Part shown: positions 18,533 through 28,441 of the stretch, piece by piece
Layout: each line of letters starts with the position of its first letter
Numbering within the stretch: position 1 is the first letter of the stretch
NCBI RefSeq assembly: GCF_000423345.1
Contig: NZ_KE384008.1
Coordinates: 314,857 to 378,856, forward strand
Direction of reading: 5' to 3'
Length of the DNA stretch: 64,000 bases
DNA from: Marinimicrobium agarilyticum DSM 16975
GTDB lineage: Bacteria > Pseudomonadota > Gammaproteobacteria > Pseudomonadales > Cellvibrionaceae
The notes under the pieces: generated by a model
Database searches by the model: none
Told to the model about the DNA's origin: nothing
The model's input: only the letters and a program-made list of their open reading frames with translations
Position numbers and translations under genes: made by a program

Positions 18533-19471
18533 ATGAGCAGCTTTATCAGTAATGTCGATCAACGCACCCGGTTGGTCGGTGAAAACCGATTGGAACTGTT
18601 GTTATTCCGCTTGGGCGGCGCCCAGCTGTTTGCGATCAACGTCTTCAAAGTGCAAGAAGTGGTCAAGATGCCGCGCTTGCGTCAAATACCTCACAGTCAC
18701 GGTCAGGTGGTGGGCGTGACCCATTGGCGTGAGCAGACCATTCCCGTGGTGGATCTGAGCCAGGCTATTGGCGCCCGGCCGCTGGGGGAGGACCTGGAGC
18801 GGAATCTCATCGTGACCGAATACAATCGGACGGTTCAGGCGTTCATGACTGGGCCGGTGGATCGAATCGTGAACCTCAATTGGGAGGAGGTACGGCCGCC
18901 GCCGGAAGGAGCGGGACGGGCACACTTTTTAACCGCCATTACCCGCGTGGATGACCGGCTGGTGGAAATTCTCGATGTGGAGCGGGTGCTGGCCGAGATC
19001 GCGACGTTGAACACCTCAGTGTCGGACCAGACCCTGGACAAAACTCTGGCGCAGCAGGCCAGGGCGCGGGGGCTCAAGGTGCTATTGGCCGAGGATTCGG
19101 CCACGGCGGCCAAGCAGGTGAGGGAAACCTTGAATGACCTGGGGCTTGAGTTGATTGTGGTCAGAGACGGGCTCAAGGCGCTCAATCTGTTGCAGGAGTG
19201 GGTGGCGCAGGGGAAGTCGGTCGAGGAGGAGATTGTCATGATGATCACCGATGCGGAAATGCCCGAAATGGATGGCTACCGGTTGACCTCGGAGATTCGC
19301 AAACATCCGTCGTTGCGTTCGCTTCACATTGTCATGCATACCTCGCTCAGTGGCCGCTTTAACCAGGCAATGGTGGAGAAGGTGGGTTGTGATGCCTTTC
19401 TGTCGAAGTTTGCTCCGGATGAACTGGCGGCCGTGGTTCAGGCCCGGTTGGGGGCCTTTCTCTCACAGTGA
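18533..19471 (+). CDS. cheV: CheV-type chemotaxis coupling protein (CheW-REC)
   Basis: 312 residues. The N-terminal CheW domain (about 15-160) includes LLLFRLGGAQLFAINVFKVQEVV and VVGVTHWREQTIPVVDL. The C-terminal receiver has LAEDS, phospho-acceptor Asp in MMITDAEMPEMDGY, HTS and the conserved Lys in FLSKF. CheV couples chemoreceptors to CheA and tunes adaptation by phosphorylation. No other chemotaxis genes are in the window, so this is a stand-alone coupling protein. Confidence 0.9.
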   Translation: MSSFISNVDQRTRLVGENRLELLLFRLGGAQLFAINVFKVQEVVKMPRLRQIPHSHGQVVGVTHWREQTIPVVDLSQAIGARPLGEDLERNLIVTEYNRTVQAFMTGPVDRIVNLNWEEVRPPPEGAGRAHFLTAITRVDDRLVEILDVERVLAEIATLNTSVSDQTLDKTLAQQARARGLKVLLAEDSATAAKQVRETLNDLGLELIVVRDGLKALNLLQEWVAQGKSVEEEIVMMITDAEMPEMDGYRLTSEIRKHPSLRSLHIVMHTSLSGRFNQAMVEKVGCDAFLSKFAPDELAAVVQARLGAFLSQ

Positions 19472-19493
19472 GCTCACCCGGCTTTCTCTGAAC

Positions 19494-19518
19494 GGCCGCA
19501 GGCTCGGCGCCTGTGGCC
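19494..19518. terminator. Hairpin between cheV-like gene and slt
   Basis: GGCCGCAGGC and GCCTGTGGCC form a 10-bp stem with one G-U pair and loop TCGGC between two convergent genes. There is no T-tract on either side, so Rho-independent termination is uncertain. Confidence 0.4.
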
Positions 19519-19528
19519 AACAGGTGGG

Positions 19529-21511
19529 TCAGAACGAGTGGCCGGCCTCTTCGTCGGTAATGAAAGGGCTCTTTTCTCCCATCCGATAGCTGTAGATCAC
19601 CGAATAAGAAAGCACGTTCTGGACATAACCCCGGGTCTCCCGGAAAGGAATGGTTTCAATCCAGACATCGTAAGGCAGCTTCTGCTCGCCGTCTTTCAAC
19701 CACTGTTTCACTCGATAGGGGCCGGCGTTGTAGGCCGCCGTGGCCAGAATGCGGTTGCCATTGAACTCGTTCAACAGCTCGTGCAGGTAGCGGCTGCCGA
19801 GAGTGATGTTGGTGTCCGGGCTGAGCAGGTCGGCGCGCCGGTAGGGCACACCGGCCCGACGGGCGGTCTGTTGCGCCGTTGCCGGCATCAACTGCATCAG
19901 GCCGAGCGCTCCGGCGGGGGAGCGGGCGTGAGCCATAAAGGCACTCTCTTGGCGAGCAATGGCGAACAGCAGGTGCGGGTTAATGGAAGTCGCCTCCGCG
20001 GCGGTTTTCACGTGTTCCTGGTAGGCCAGTGGAAAACGCACCTCCAGATCATCCCAGAAGCGGGCGCTGGCCATGGCCTGAATGCCCTTGCGGTGCCAAC
20101 CCCAGCGCTCAGCCAGCTTGCCGGCCGCGAGAATTTGAGTCTTTTCCAATGAAGGGACGGTGTAGTACCACTCCCGGCTGGCATTGTTGATGTCGCCGAT
20201 AAGCAACAGTTCGCGCGCACGCCTTAAGGCGGGCAAATTCTCCACAGTATGCAAAGTGGCCTCGGACACCTCGGCTGGGTGATCCATCAGGCGGTATTCA
20301 AACCCCAGTTTGTCCGCGGAGAGAAAGCCGTAAAAACTGCGGGTGGCCGCGACGGCGGCGTACAGGTCCCGCGGTTCGGGCCCGGTATTTTTCAGGTCCA
20401 GCTCCTCGATCAGGCGGGCGCGCCAGTAGCGCCAGCGCTCGCTGTCCTGTTCCTCCGGCGGCAGCTGGTTCAGCCAGGTGTAGGCCCGAGCCCAGTCGAG
20501 TTGGCGAAGCGCATCGCGGATGATGGACTCCACCAGGTCCGTGCCACTCAGGGTGGGAATGGTGGCCAGGAGCCGGTCAGCGTGCTCGCGGTGACCCTGA
20601 TCGATCAGTCGGCGGGCAATGGTCTCCTGGGTCAGGAGTCGTTCGGAATCCGGAAAAAGCTGCTGGGCATCATACCCTCGCCACAGCTCCAGGGCCTTGA
20701 CCGCGTCGTGCCGGGCCAGGCGCCGCAGGCCGTGGCTGATGATGCTTTGCATCGCCTCGGACTGATGACGGAAGCGGTGGTTCTGAGCCAGCACCTGCGG
20801 ATGGCGATCGACTTCTCGCATCAATTGCGCGAAATCCCCCTCGGTCTCGGGCATTTGCCGGGCGATATAGCTGGCAAGGCCCAAGTTTCGGGCCTGCACC
20901 GCCTTGCGGTGCCGGTCCCAGGCGATTTCCCCGGTCAGGCGCCCGGCCTTCATCCAGGCATTGAACAGCGGGTCGCAGGCTTCGGGTTGGGAGTGTGCGA
21001 CGTTCCACAGTGCATCGGTTTCGGCCAGTACATCGGTATCGCCTTGCTTGAGCCGGGCCTGGAGGGCATAACACTGCAGGTCGGTATCCCCCAGTTCGCC
21101 GCGGTAGGCGGACAGGTACTGCTCCCAGCGCTCTTGCCGGGCCAGCGTGTTCAACCACTGTCGCTGCAGTTGGCGCGCCAGGTAGGAGCCTTCATGTTCG
21201 CTGACAAAACGGCTTATCCGCTCGGGCTCCGCCCGGGGTAGGGTGCGTGTGAGTTCACGATACGTCAGGTAAGGGGTCAGCGGGTAGTCGCCCAACTGCT
21301 CGCGCAGTTGCTCGTAACGGGTCATCTGGCGCTTGGAGAGGGCGTCGCGCGCCTCAAGGTACAAGGCTCGCTGGGCGGCCAGAGGGTCGGTGGCCAGAAG
21401 GTCGGTAGAAAGTGCCGGTGAATCGGATGCGGCGGCGCGGATGCCCGGAATGGCCAGGGCGACACACAGCGTCAGACGGACCAGTCGGGTGGCAAGGCGT
21501 TGCGAGCGCAT
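19529..21511 (-). CDS. slt: Soluble lytic murein transglycosylase
   Basis: Slt70-type enzyme of 660 residues cleaving peptidoglycan to 1,6-anhydromuropeptides in the periplasm. A signal peptide (LATRLVRLTLCVALAIPGIRAAA) starts the protein. A long helical U-shaped superhelix follows. The catalytic SLT domain at about 500-640 has the Glu in FAIARQESAFM, then GALGLMQLMPATAQ and NITLGSRYLHELL, as in family 1A. Start 21511 is chosen because it begins the signal peptide and has GAGGTAG upstream; the frame continues to 21607. Confidence 0.92.
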   Translation of the reverse strand: MRSQRLATRLVRLTLCVALAIPGIRAAASDSPALSTDLLATDPLAAQRALYLEARDALSKRQMTRYEQLREQLGDYPLTPYLTYRELTRTLPRAEPERISRFVSEHEGSYLARQLQRQWLNTLARQERWEQYLSAYRGELGDTDLQCYALQARLKQGDTDVLAETDALWNVAHSQPEACDPLFNAWMKAGRLTGEIAWDRHRKAVQARNLGLASYIARQMPETEGDFAQLMREVDRHPQVLAQNHRFRHQSEAMQSIISHGLRRLARHDAVKALELWRGYDAQQLFPDSERLLTQETIARRLIDQGHREHADRLLATIPTLSGTDLVESIIRDALRQLDWARAYTWLNQLPPEEQDSERWRYWRARLIEELDLKNTGPEPRDLYAAVAATRSFYGFLSADKLGFEYRLMDHPAEVSEATLHTVENLPALRRARELLLIGDINNASREWYYTVPSLEKTQILAAGKLAERWGWHRKGIQAMASARFWDDLEVRFPLAYQEHVKTAAEATSINPHLLFAIARQESAFMAHARSPAGALGLMQLMPATAQQTARRAGVPYRRADLLSPDTNITLGSRYLHELLNEFNGNRILATAAYNAGPYRVKQWLKDGEQKLPYDVWIETIPFRETRGYVQNVLSYSVIYSYRMGEKSPFITDEEAGHSF

Positions 21512-21655
21512 AGTTGCGGCTACCTCAATGTTCTCTCTGGGGTGGGCGGGATTGTTCTTCTGTGCAGCCTCGATAGGCTGTATGATGCTCGTCCGCCGGG
21601 TTGTCATAACATCAGCATATCAGTCCGCCCAGGGCGCTGCCACTGTTGTTACGCG

Positions 21656-21674
21656 ATAAAAACCGGGTTTTTAT
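21656..21674. repeat. AT-rich palindrome with T-tract upstream of uup
   Basis: ATAAAAACC-G-GGTTTTTAT is a perfect 19-base palindrome located 33 bases before the uup ATG. It could form a weak hairpin followed by T residues (leader attenuator-like) or be part of a promoter: TTGTTA at 21647 and TTTATT at 21670 are spaced 17 bases apart. Confidence 0.4.
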
Positions 21675-21706
21675 TCCCTTTGTGCTTCACATCAAGAAAC
21701 TCTCTC

Positions 21707-23614
21707 ATGTCTTTGATTCGACTCGAAAATGCCCAGCTCAGTTACGGCCTTCAAGTATTGCTTGACGGCGTCGACCTCTCAATTGAAAAAGGCCGCCGTC
21801 TGTGCCTGATCGGGCGCAACGGTGCGGGTAAATCCAGCCTGATGAAAGTCCTTTCGGGCGAGGTCGATCTGGACGGCGGCAAGGTTCAGTTGGCCCCGGA
21901 AGTGAAGGTGGCCCGATTGGCTCAGGATCTGCCGGAAGCCGACGATCAGACCGTGTTTGATATGGTCTCGGCCGGTCTTGACGGCGTGGGTGCTCTACTG
22001 CAGGCGTTTCATCGTCTCTCCATGGCCGGGGGCGACACAGACATGGATGAGCTTGCCCGCCTCCAGCAAAAAATTGAAGCCGTGGACGGCTGGCAGTTTC
22101 AGCAGACCGTGGATACCACGCTAACCCGCCTCGATCTGAACGGAGACTGGTTGATGGCGAACCTTTCGGGCGGCTGGCGGCGTCGGGTCGCTCTGGCCCG
22201 GGCCCTGGTCTCGCAGCCCGATGTGCTGTTGCTCGATGAGCCCACCAACCATCTGGATATTGCCGCCATCGAGTGGCTCGAGCAGCAACTGCTGCAGTTT
22301 CAGGGGGCGCTGGTCTTTATTACCCACGACCGCTCGTTATTGCAGAGTCTGGCCACGGATATTGCCGAGTTGGACCGAGGGCACCTGCGCACCTGGTCAG
22401 GGACCTACGACCGCTACCTGGAGTACCGGGAGCAGGCGTTGGCGGAAGAGGCGCGGCACAATGCGCTCTTTGACAAGAAACTGGCTCAGGAGGAAACCTG
22501 GATCCGGCAGGGCATCAAGGCCCGTCGCACCCGCAACGAAGGTCGGGTGCGGGCGCTCAAGGCCATGCGGGAAACCCAGCGTGAGCGGCGCGAACTGCAA
22601 GGTAAAGCCAGTTTCTCGGTCACCACGGGTGAGCGCTCCGGCAAGCTGGTGGCTGAGCTGGAGGGGGTGTCCTATCACTACCCGGACAAACCAATCGTCT
22701 CCGACTTCTCCACGGTGGTGATGCGCGGCGATCGCATTGGCCTTATCGGTGCCAACGGTGCGGGTAAAAGTACGCTGCTCAAGTTGATCCTGGGGGAGCT
22801 GGAACCGCAAGAGGGGCGGGTTCGCCTGGGGACCAACCTGCAGATCGCCTACTTTGACCAGTTGCGCGAGCAGTTGGACCTGAACCAGAGCGCGGTCGAC
22901 AATATTGCCGAGGGGCGTGAGTTTATCGAGCTCAACGGCAAGTCCCGGCACATCATCTCCTACCTCAGCGACTTTCTCTTCACCGGAGAGCGAGCGCGGA
23001 CGCCCCTGCGGGCGCTCTCCGGGGGAGAGCGCAACCGCGTATTGCTGGCCAAGCTGTTCAGCAAGCCGGCCAACCTTCTGGTGATGGACGAACCGACCAA
23101 CGATCTGGATGTGGAAACGTTGGAGTTGTTGGAAGATCTGGTGACCGAGTATGACGGCACCGTCCTTCTGGTGAGTCACGATCGGGCCTTTCTCAACAAT
23201 ATCGTGACCAGTGTTATCGCCTTTGAAGGCCGCGGGCAGGTGCGAGAATACGTGGGGGGCTACGACGACTGGCTGCGCCAGGGCGGGCGTTGGACCGATG
23301 ATAGAGCGCCCCGGACCGACGAGCCCGACGACCGGGCCCAGCCCGGCGCTTCGGCGGAGACAAAGCCGGCCCCCAAGGCTAAAACCAAGAAACTGAGTTA
23401 CAAGCTCAAGCGGGAGTTTGATCAACTGCCCGAGCGCATCGAGGCACTCGAAGCGGAGCTGGAGGCCCTGCAGGGCCGGGCGGCAGACCCGGGCTTCTAT
23501 AGCGAGCCTCAGGACGTCGTGGATGCACACCTGAAGGTACTGGCGGAGACGGAGCAGAAACTGGAGCAATGCTTTGAACGTTGGGCGGAGCTGGAAGACA
23601 TGCAGGACGCTTAA
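21707..23614 (+). CDS. uup: ABC-F ATPase Uup
   Basis: 635-residue tandem ATPase. ABC1 has Walker A GRNGAGKSS, signature LSGGWRRRVALARAL and Walker B LLLDEPTNHLD. ABC2 has GANGAGKST, LSGGERNRVLLAKL and LVMDEPTNDLD. The linker between them is charged and helical. Residues from about 535 form the C-terminal coiled coil characteristic of Uup, which binds DNA/ribosome. There are no membrane segments. ABC-F proteins act on the ribosome rather than transport; Uup influences transposon excision in E. coli. Start 21707 gives MSLIRLENAQLSYG, as in the family; 69 upstream in-frame codons are not family-like. Confidence 0.93.
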   Translation: MSLIRLENAQLSYGLQVLLDGVDLSIEKGRRLCLIGRNGAGKSSLMKVLSGEVDLDGGKVQLAPEVKVARLAQDLPEADDQTVFDMVSAGLDGVGALLQAFHRLSMAGGDTDMDELARLQQKIEAVDGWQFQQTVDTTLTRLDLNGDWLMANLSGGWRRRVALARALVSQPDVLLLDEPTNHLDIAAIEWLEQQLLQFQGALVFITHDRSLLQSLATDIAELDRGHLRTWSGTYDRYLEYREQALAEEARHNALFDKKLAQEETWIRQGIKARRTRNEGRVRALKAMRETQRERRELQGKASFSVTTGERSGKLVAELEGVSYHYPDKPIVSDFSTVVMRGDRIGLIGANGAGKSTLLKLILGELEPQEGRVRLGTNLQIAYFDQLREQLDLNQSAVDNIAEGREFIELNGKSRHIISYLSDFLFTGERARTPLRALSGGERNRVLLAKLFSKPANLLVMDEPTNDLDVETLELLEDLVTEYDGTVLLVSHDRAFLNNIVTSVIAFEGRGQVREYVGGYDDWLRQGGRWTDDRAPRTDEPDDRAQPGASAETKPAPKAKTKKLSYKLKREFDQLPERIEALEAELEALQGRAADPGFYSEPQDVVDAHLKVLAETEQKLEQCFERWAELEDMQDA

Positions 23615-23656
23615 CTGTCCTTCCAGCCCCGAGGTGCGCGTCTTGGAGCGGTTTTT

Positions 23657-24112
23657 TCAGGAGCCCTCCTTCTCGTCCTCGTGGGCCACCCTCACCGCCA
23701 GCACATCACAGCTGGCGCCGTGCAGCACACTGTTCGAGGTCGAACCCAGGAGCAAGGCAAAGCCCTTGCGCCCATGGCTGCCGACGATAATCAGGTCCGC
23801 ACCCTCCTGACTGGCAAGGTTATGCAACTCTGTTGCCGGTTGGCCCACGAGCACGTGCTCGCGCTGGATCGTAAAATCCGTCTGGCGGGTCAGCCGCTGC
23901 AGTTCCTGTTCGGCTTTCAGTTGCAGTTGTTCCTGCACTTCCGACAGGTCGACGGGCATGTCACCGCCATAGGCAAACGTCAGCGGCTCGATCACATGCG
24001 CCAGGCTTAGCGTGGCGCCACAGTCCCGAGCGAGTTCGGTGGCGCGCTGGAGGACTTGAGGGGACTCCTCGGACAAATCCAAGCCGGCGATAATGTGTTT
24101 GTAGGTGGCCAT
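23657..24112 (-). CDS. uspA: Universal stress protein A family
   Basis: 151 residues with the ATP-binding UspA signature GSHGRKGFALLLGSTSN near the C-terminus and HIIAGLDLSEES at the start. The GGAG RBS precedes the ATG. UspA proteins aid survival under starvation and stress. It is divergent from the next gene; a TACTAT (-10-like) occurs about 70 bases upstream. Confidence 0.9.
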   Translation of the reverse strand: MATYKHIIAGLDLSEESPQVLQRATELARDCGATLSLAHVIEPLTFAYGGDMPVDLSEVQEQLQLKAEQELQRLTRQTDFTIQREHVLVGQPATELHNLASQEGADLIIVGSHGRKGFALLLGSTSNSVLHGASCDVLAVRVAHEDEKEGS

Positions 24113-24230
24113 ATAGTTGGATCTCCATGCACGGTTGCAGTCGGCGGAAACGCCTTTCGATGCGGGCGTCCATTAGTGATAGTAGCACTTTTATGGTGCT
24201 TGAAAAGCGGATAGTGAAGGAGAGTGGTGA

Positions 24231-24719
24231 GTGAATATTTGGGTTCTGGTGGTACTTCTGGGCGTGGTGGCAATGGTCCTTGGGCCGGTCATGTTGCTAC
24301 AGCCCAGCGCTCATGATCGGCGACTGGCCGGGCTGCGAGAGCGGGCGCGAGAGCAGGGCATTGCGGTTTCCATGCAGGCGTTACCGCGCCAGGCGACCGA
24401 TATGGAAGAGCCGGGCCGTATGCCGGCTTACCAGCTCCCGGCGGCCAAAGGCGGCGGCCCCACCCAATCCTGGATGTTGATCCGGTCAGCCTATCGGCAC
24501 GAATCGCATTTTCTGGAAAATTGGGCCTGGGAGGGGCCTGGGAGAGCCAGCGCCCGGGAGCAACAGTGGCTCGCCCAGCGGTTGCCTAGGCTGCCCCGGT
24601 CGGTCAAGGCGGTGAGTGGCGATGTCAGAGGTTGGTCGGTCTACTGGACGGAAGCAGGCGGGGAGGAGTCGCTGAATGCGGTACTGACGTTCCTGGACGA
24701 TTTAAAGTCGGGCTCGTAG
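24231..24719 (+). CDS. Membrane-anchored protein of unknown function
   Basis: 162 residues starting at GTG with AAGGAGAG 8 bases upstream. The first ~22 residues (NIWVLVVLLGVVAMVLGPVML) form one transmembrane helix, followed by RRLAGLRERAREQGIAVSMQ and a soluble domain of about 110 residues. Similar proteins in pseudomonads are sometimes labelled YajC-like, but I see no YajC signature. Function unknown. Confidence 0.65.
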   Translation: MNIWVLVVLLGVVAMVLGPVMLLQPSAHDRRLAGLRERAREQGIAVSMQALPRQATDMEEPGRMPAYQLPAAKGGGPTQSWMLIRSAYRHESHFLENWAWEGPGRASAREQQWLAQRLPRLPRSVKAVSGDVRGWSVYWTEAGGEESLNAVLTFLDDLKSGS

Positions 24720-24760
24720 AACGAGCTTGCGTGAAAACGCCCGAAGCGCTGGAGCGTTTG

Positions 24761-25471
24761 TCACGGGTGGGGGTTATAGTCGTCTTCCGGCATCAACTCC
24801 TGGCTCAGCGCTTGTCGCTTGCCCTGAATGACCTCCCCGAGTTCCCGAATCACTTCCATCCGTTTCGGGTTGGGGTCATCTGAGCTGATCAACAGACTCT
24901 GGGCTTTCTTGTAGTAGGCCTGAGAGGTGGTGAAATCCCCGTGCATGACTGCTTTGTGGCCCTCGGCAATGTAGGTCACCACTTCCACCATCAGCTTGGT
25001 CCAGCTCAGTTCCCGGAGGTGGTCATCCAGTGACTCCCTGGCGAGCCGCCCCTGTTGACTCTGCCGGCGCAGCACCTGTGCGGCCTGCTCCAGCGCCTCC
25101 TTTGTGCGGGCCATCTCCGCATCGCTCTCCCGCAAACGGTTGGCGGAAGGTTGCTGCAGCTTCTGCGCCATCTCCTCATCCCGTTGCTGGACATGATTGA
25201 TGCGGGTCTCCAGGTGGCTGTTCTGGCCTTTTTCCAGCTCCAGCGCCTGTTCCAGCAAATGCAGGATCTCGGCATTGATGAACCGTGCAATGGTGCGGGT
25301 GGGCAGGGTTTCCTCGACGCCCACCAAGACCTCTTCGAGCGCATCGATGCGCCAGCGCAGACGGCGCTGCTGCAGCCGAATCCGGCGAGACTTCTCTTCC
25401 CGCTTGTTCACCATGTGAACCGCGAACAGCGATAACAGCATCAGCGAGGTCAGTAGCAGTAGGCTGGTCAT
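24761..25471 (-). CDS. Membrane-anchored coiled-coil protein
   Basis: 236 residues. An N-terminal transmembrane helix (SLLLLTSLMLLSLFAVHMV) is followed by a basic stop-transfer and then long heptad-rich helices to about residue 160. The C-terminal part (TYIAEGHKAVMHGDFTTSQAYYKKAQSLLI) resembles one TPR-like hairpin. ATG 25471 is chosen; a TTG at 25480 is also in frame. No catalytic motif; probably a scaffold. It is divergent from topA. Confidence 0.6.
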   Translation of the reverse strand: MTSLLLLTSLMLLSLFAVHMVNKREEKSRRIRLQQRRLRWRIDALEEVLVGVEETLPTRTIARFINAEILHLLEQALELEKGQNSHLETRINHVQQRDEEMAQKLQQPSANRLRESDAEMARTKEALEQAAQVLRRQSQQGRLARESLDDHLRELSWTKLMVEVVTYIAEGHKAVMHGDFTTSQAYYKKAQSLLISSDDPNPKRMEVIRELGEVIQGKRQALSQELMPEDDYNPHP

Positions 25472-25692
25472 GGCTCCCAATACGGTCCGGCTAAGGGTGA
25501 GAAAGTCACAAGGGCGACATTGGCCCCCAGAGGTTGTCGGCGGGAGGCGACGAAGCTTTATGCATTATTGTTATCAAAACCTTCAAAATCAAGCAGATAG
25601 AACCTCTCTCGGCGGTGGCTGAAAACCCTGCTTTTACGCCCCGGAGGCGCATTTCCGAGGTCCGCTTGACGGGGCCTCGGAAAAGGTCTGAC
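25472..25692. other. Intergenic region upstream of topA, with hairpin
   Basis: The gene-free stretch runs to 25799. Besides the topA promoter (separate entry), it holds an AT-rich patch at about 25555-25600. It also holds a 10-bp hairpin at 25654-25681, TCCGAGGTCC pairing with GGGCCTCGGA with one G-U. Short open frames here lack an RBS and homology and are discounted. Confidence 0.5.
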
Positions 25693-25721
25693 TTGACCCA
25701 GCCCGGTTCAGGACTTATATA
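25693..25721 (+). promoter_or_regulatory. sigma-70 promoter of topA
   Basis: TTGACC (-35, 25693-25698), 17-base spacer, TATATA (-10, 25716-25721). The predicted start is near 25728, giving a 5' UTR of about 70 bases. Confidence 0.7.
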
Positions 25722-25799
25722 TGCGCACCTCAACCGACATTTTGCAGCGCTCTGGCCTCGGGCCATCCACTCACGATCGCAACGGAAAAGTAGAGTCGC

Positions 25800-28421
25800 A
25801 TGGGTAAATCTTTAGTTATCGTCGAATCCCCGGCCAAGGCCAAGACCATCAACAAGTACTTGGGCAACGACTATGTTGTGAAGTCCAGCGTCGGCCATAT
25901 CCGGGACTTGCCCACCAGCGGCAACTCCAAACCGGTGGATCCGAAAGAGCGTGCCCGCCAGGCGGCGAAGACCCGCAAGCTCTCGCCTGCGGAAAAAGCC
26001 AAGTACAAAGCCAAGAAGCAGAAAGATCAACTGGTCAAGCGCATGGGGATCGACCCCGAGCACGGCTGGCAGGCCCACTACGAAATCCTGCCCGGCAAAG
26101 AAAAAGTCGTGGATGAGCTGCGCAAACTGGCCGCCAAGGCCGATACCATTTACCTCGCGACGGACTTGGACCGCGAGGGTGAGGCCATCGCCTGGCATCT
26201 GCAGGAAGCCATCGGCGGTGAGCCGGAGCAATACCGCCGGGTGGTCTTTAACGAGATTACCAAGACCGCGATCCAGAATGCCTTCAAGGAGCCCGGCCGG
26301 CTGGACCGGGACCGGGTCAACGCCCAGCAGGCCCGCCGCTTCCTGGACCGGGTGGTGGGCTACATGCTCTCGCCGCTGCTCTGGGAAAAAATCGCCCGGG
26401 GATTGTCGGCCGGGCGGGTTCAATCGGTGGCGGTGCGCCTGGTGGTCGAACGCGAGCGTGACATTCGCGCCTTTGTTCCCGAAGAATACTGGACCTTGGC
26501 GGCCCAACTGAACGCCGGTAAAGGCGAGGCCGTGCGCTTTGAAGTGAAAAAGCAGGGCGAACAAGCCTTCAAGCCGCTCAACGAAGCCCAGGCCATGGCG
26601 GCGGTCAAAGCGCTTGAGGGCGCGAGTTACGAGGTGACGGACCGGGAGGATAAACCCACCAAGTCCAAACCGCCCGCGCCGTTCATCACCTCCACCCTGC
26701 AGCAGGCCGCCAGCACCCGCCTTGGCTACGGGGTCAAGAAAACCATGATGATGGCCCAACGGCTGTATGAAGCAGGCTACATCACCTATATGCGGACTGA
26801 CTCCACCAACCTGAGCCAGGAAGCGGTGGCCAACTGTCGTGATTACATTCAGGAGGAGTACGGCAAACGCTACCTGCCGGAGTCGCCTGCGGTCTATTCG
26901 AGTAAAGCGGGCGCACAGGAAGCGCACGAAGCCATTCGTCCCTCCAGCGTAACGGTCAAGCCGAATCAGTTGAGCGGCATGGAGCGTGACGCCGAGCGCT
27001 TATACACCCTGATCTGGCAACAGTTTGTTGCCTGTCAAATGAGTCCGGCCGAGTTCACGAGCACCTCGATTGTGGTCAAGGCGGCTGACTTTGAATTGCG
27101 CACCCGCGGCCGGGTCATCCGGTTTGATGGCTTTCTCAAAGTCTTGCCTCCGGTGGCCAAGAAAGACGAGGACGTGGTGCTGCCGGACATCAAAGTGGGG
27201 CAGACGCTGCCTCTGATCAAGCTGGAACCGTCCCAGCATTTCACCAAACCGCCGGCCCGGTTTACCGAGGCGAGCCTGGTCAAAGAGCTGGAAAAACGGG
27301 CTATCGGCCGTCCGTCGACCTACGCTTCAATCATTTCCACCATTCAGGACCGGGGGTACGTCCGATTGGAAAATCGCCGTTTCTACGCGGAAAAGATGGG
27401 CGATATTGTGACCGAGCGCCTGGTGGAAAGTTTTGATGATCTGATGGACTACGGCTTCACCGCCAGTATGGAAGAGTCGCTGGACGACGTCGCCCAGGGC
27501 GAGAAGAACTGGCAGCAACTGCTCGACGAATTCTACGCCGAGTTCACTCGCAAACTGGAACAGGCCCAAAGCAGTGAGCAGGGCATGCGGGCCAACTCGC
27601 CCACCGATACCGACATCAAATGTGACCAGTGTGGCCGACACATGCAGATACGCACCGGCAGTACCGGGGTGTTTCTTGGGTGCTCCGGTTACGGCTTGCC
27701 GCCCAAGGAGCGGTGCAAGAATACGATGAACCTGGTTTCCGGGGAGGAAGCCCTGGATGCTGACGCCGATGAGGAAGCGGAATCCCGGTTGCTGCGTACC
27801 AAGCGGCGCTGCAAGTTGTGCAACACCGCCATGGACAGCTACCTGCTCGACAGTAAGCGCAAGTTGCATATCTGTGGTAACAACCCGGACTGCCCCGGCT
27901 ACGAAGTGGAAGAGGGCAGCTTCAAACTTAAAGGGTATGAAGGGCCGACGCTGGAGTGTGACAAGTGCGGCAGTGAAATGCAGCTCAAGACTGGCCGTTT
28001 TGGTAAATACTTTGGCTGCACCAACAGCGAGTGCAAAAATACCCGCAAGCTTTTGAAAAGTGGCGAGCCGGCGCCACCGAAAATGGATCCGGTGCCCATG
28101 CCGGAGCTGCAGTGCGAGAAAGTGGACGACACTTACGTTCTGCGCGATGGGGCGTCTGGCCTGTTTCTGGCCGCGAGTCAGTTTCCCAAAAACCGGGAGA
28201 CTCGCGCACCGTTGGTGGCCGAATTATTGCCCCACAAAAAAGCGATCGACCCGAAGTACAACTTCCTGTTCTCGGCACCCACCGAGGACCCCGATGGCAA
28301 CAAAACGGTGATTCGCTATAGCCGAAAAACCAAAGAACAGTATGTCCAGTCGGAAGTGGAGGGAAAGGCCACCGGCTGGAAGGCGTTTTACCAGAAGGGT
28401 AAATGGGTTCCCAACAAGTAG
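25800..28421 (+). CDS. topA: DNA topoisomerase I (type IA)
   Basis: 873 residues, the size of E. coli TopA. The TOPRIM domain begins [18 protein letters not shown] and carries [13 protein letters not shown] (acidic metal-binding triad). The catalytic Tyr is in [13 protein letters not shown]. Three C-terminal four-Cys zinc ribbons follow at about residues 603-640, 663-695 and 720-745 ([24 protein letters not shown]). TopA relaxes negative supercoils behind RNA polymerase. The promoter upstream is good. Confidence 0.97.
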   Translation: MGKSLVIVESPAKAKTINKYLGNDYVVKSSVGHIRDLPTSGNSKPVDPKERARQAAKTRKLSPAEKAKYKAKKQKDQLVKRMGIDPEHGWQAHYEILPGKEKVVDELRKLAAKADTIYLATDLDREGEAIAWHLQEAIGGEPEQYRRVVFNEITKTAIQNAFKEPGRLDRDRVNAQQARRFLDRVVGYMLSPLLWEKIARGLSAGRVQSVAVRLVVERERDIRAFVPEEYWTLAAQLNAGKGEAVRFEVKKQGEQAFKPLNEAQAMAAVKALEGASYEVTDREDKPTKSKPPAPFITSTLQQAASTRLGYGVKKTMMMAQRLYEAGYITYMRTDSTNLSQEAVANCRDYIQEEYGKRYLPESPAVYSSKAGAQEAHEAIRPSSVTVKPNQLSGMERDAERLYTLIWQQFVACQMSPAEFTSTSIVVKAADFELRTRGRVIRFDGFLKVLPPVAKKDEDVVLPDIKVGQTLPLIKLEPSQHFTKPPARFTEASLVKELEKRAIGRPSTYASIISTIQDRGYVRLENRRFYAEKMGDIVTERLVESFDDLMDYGFTASMEESLDDVAQGEKNWQQLLDEFYAEFTRKLEQAQSSEQGMRANSPTDTDIKCDQCGRHMQIRTGSTGVFLGCSGYGLPPKERCKNTMNLVSGEEALDADADEEAESRLLRTKRRCKLCNTAMDSYLLDSKRKLHICGNNPDCPGYEVEEGSFKLKGYEGPTLECDKCGSEMQLKTGRFGKYFGCTNSECKNTRKLLKSGEPAPPKMDPVPMPELQCEKVDDTYVLRDGASGLFLAASQFPKNRETRAPLVAELLPHKKAIDPKYNFLFSAPTEDPDGNKTVIRYSRKTKEQYVQSEVEGKATGWKAFYQKGKWVPNK

Positions 28422-28441
28422 ATTGATAGTGAGGTAGATGT

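Noticed and set aside
25534-25815. 93-codon frame upstream of topA
   Set aside because: Overlaps the topA promoter and start; no RBS or family features.
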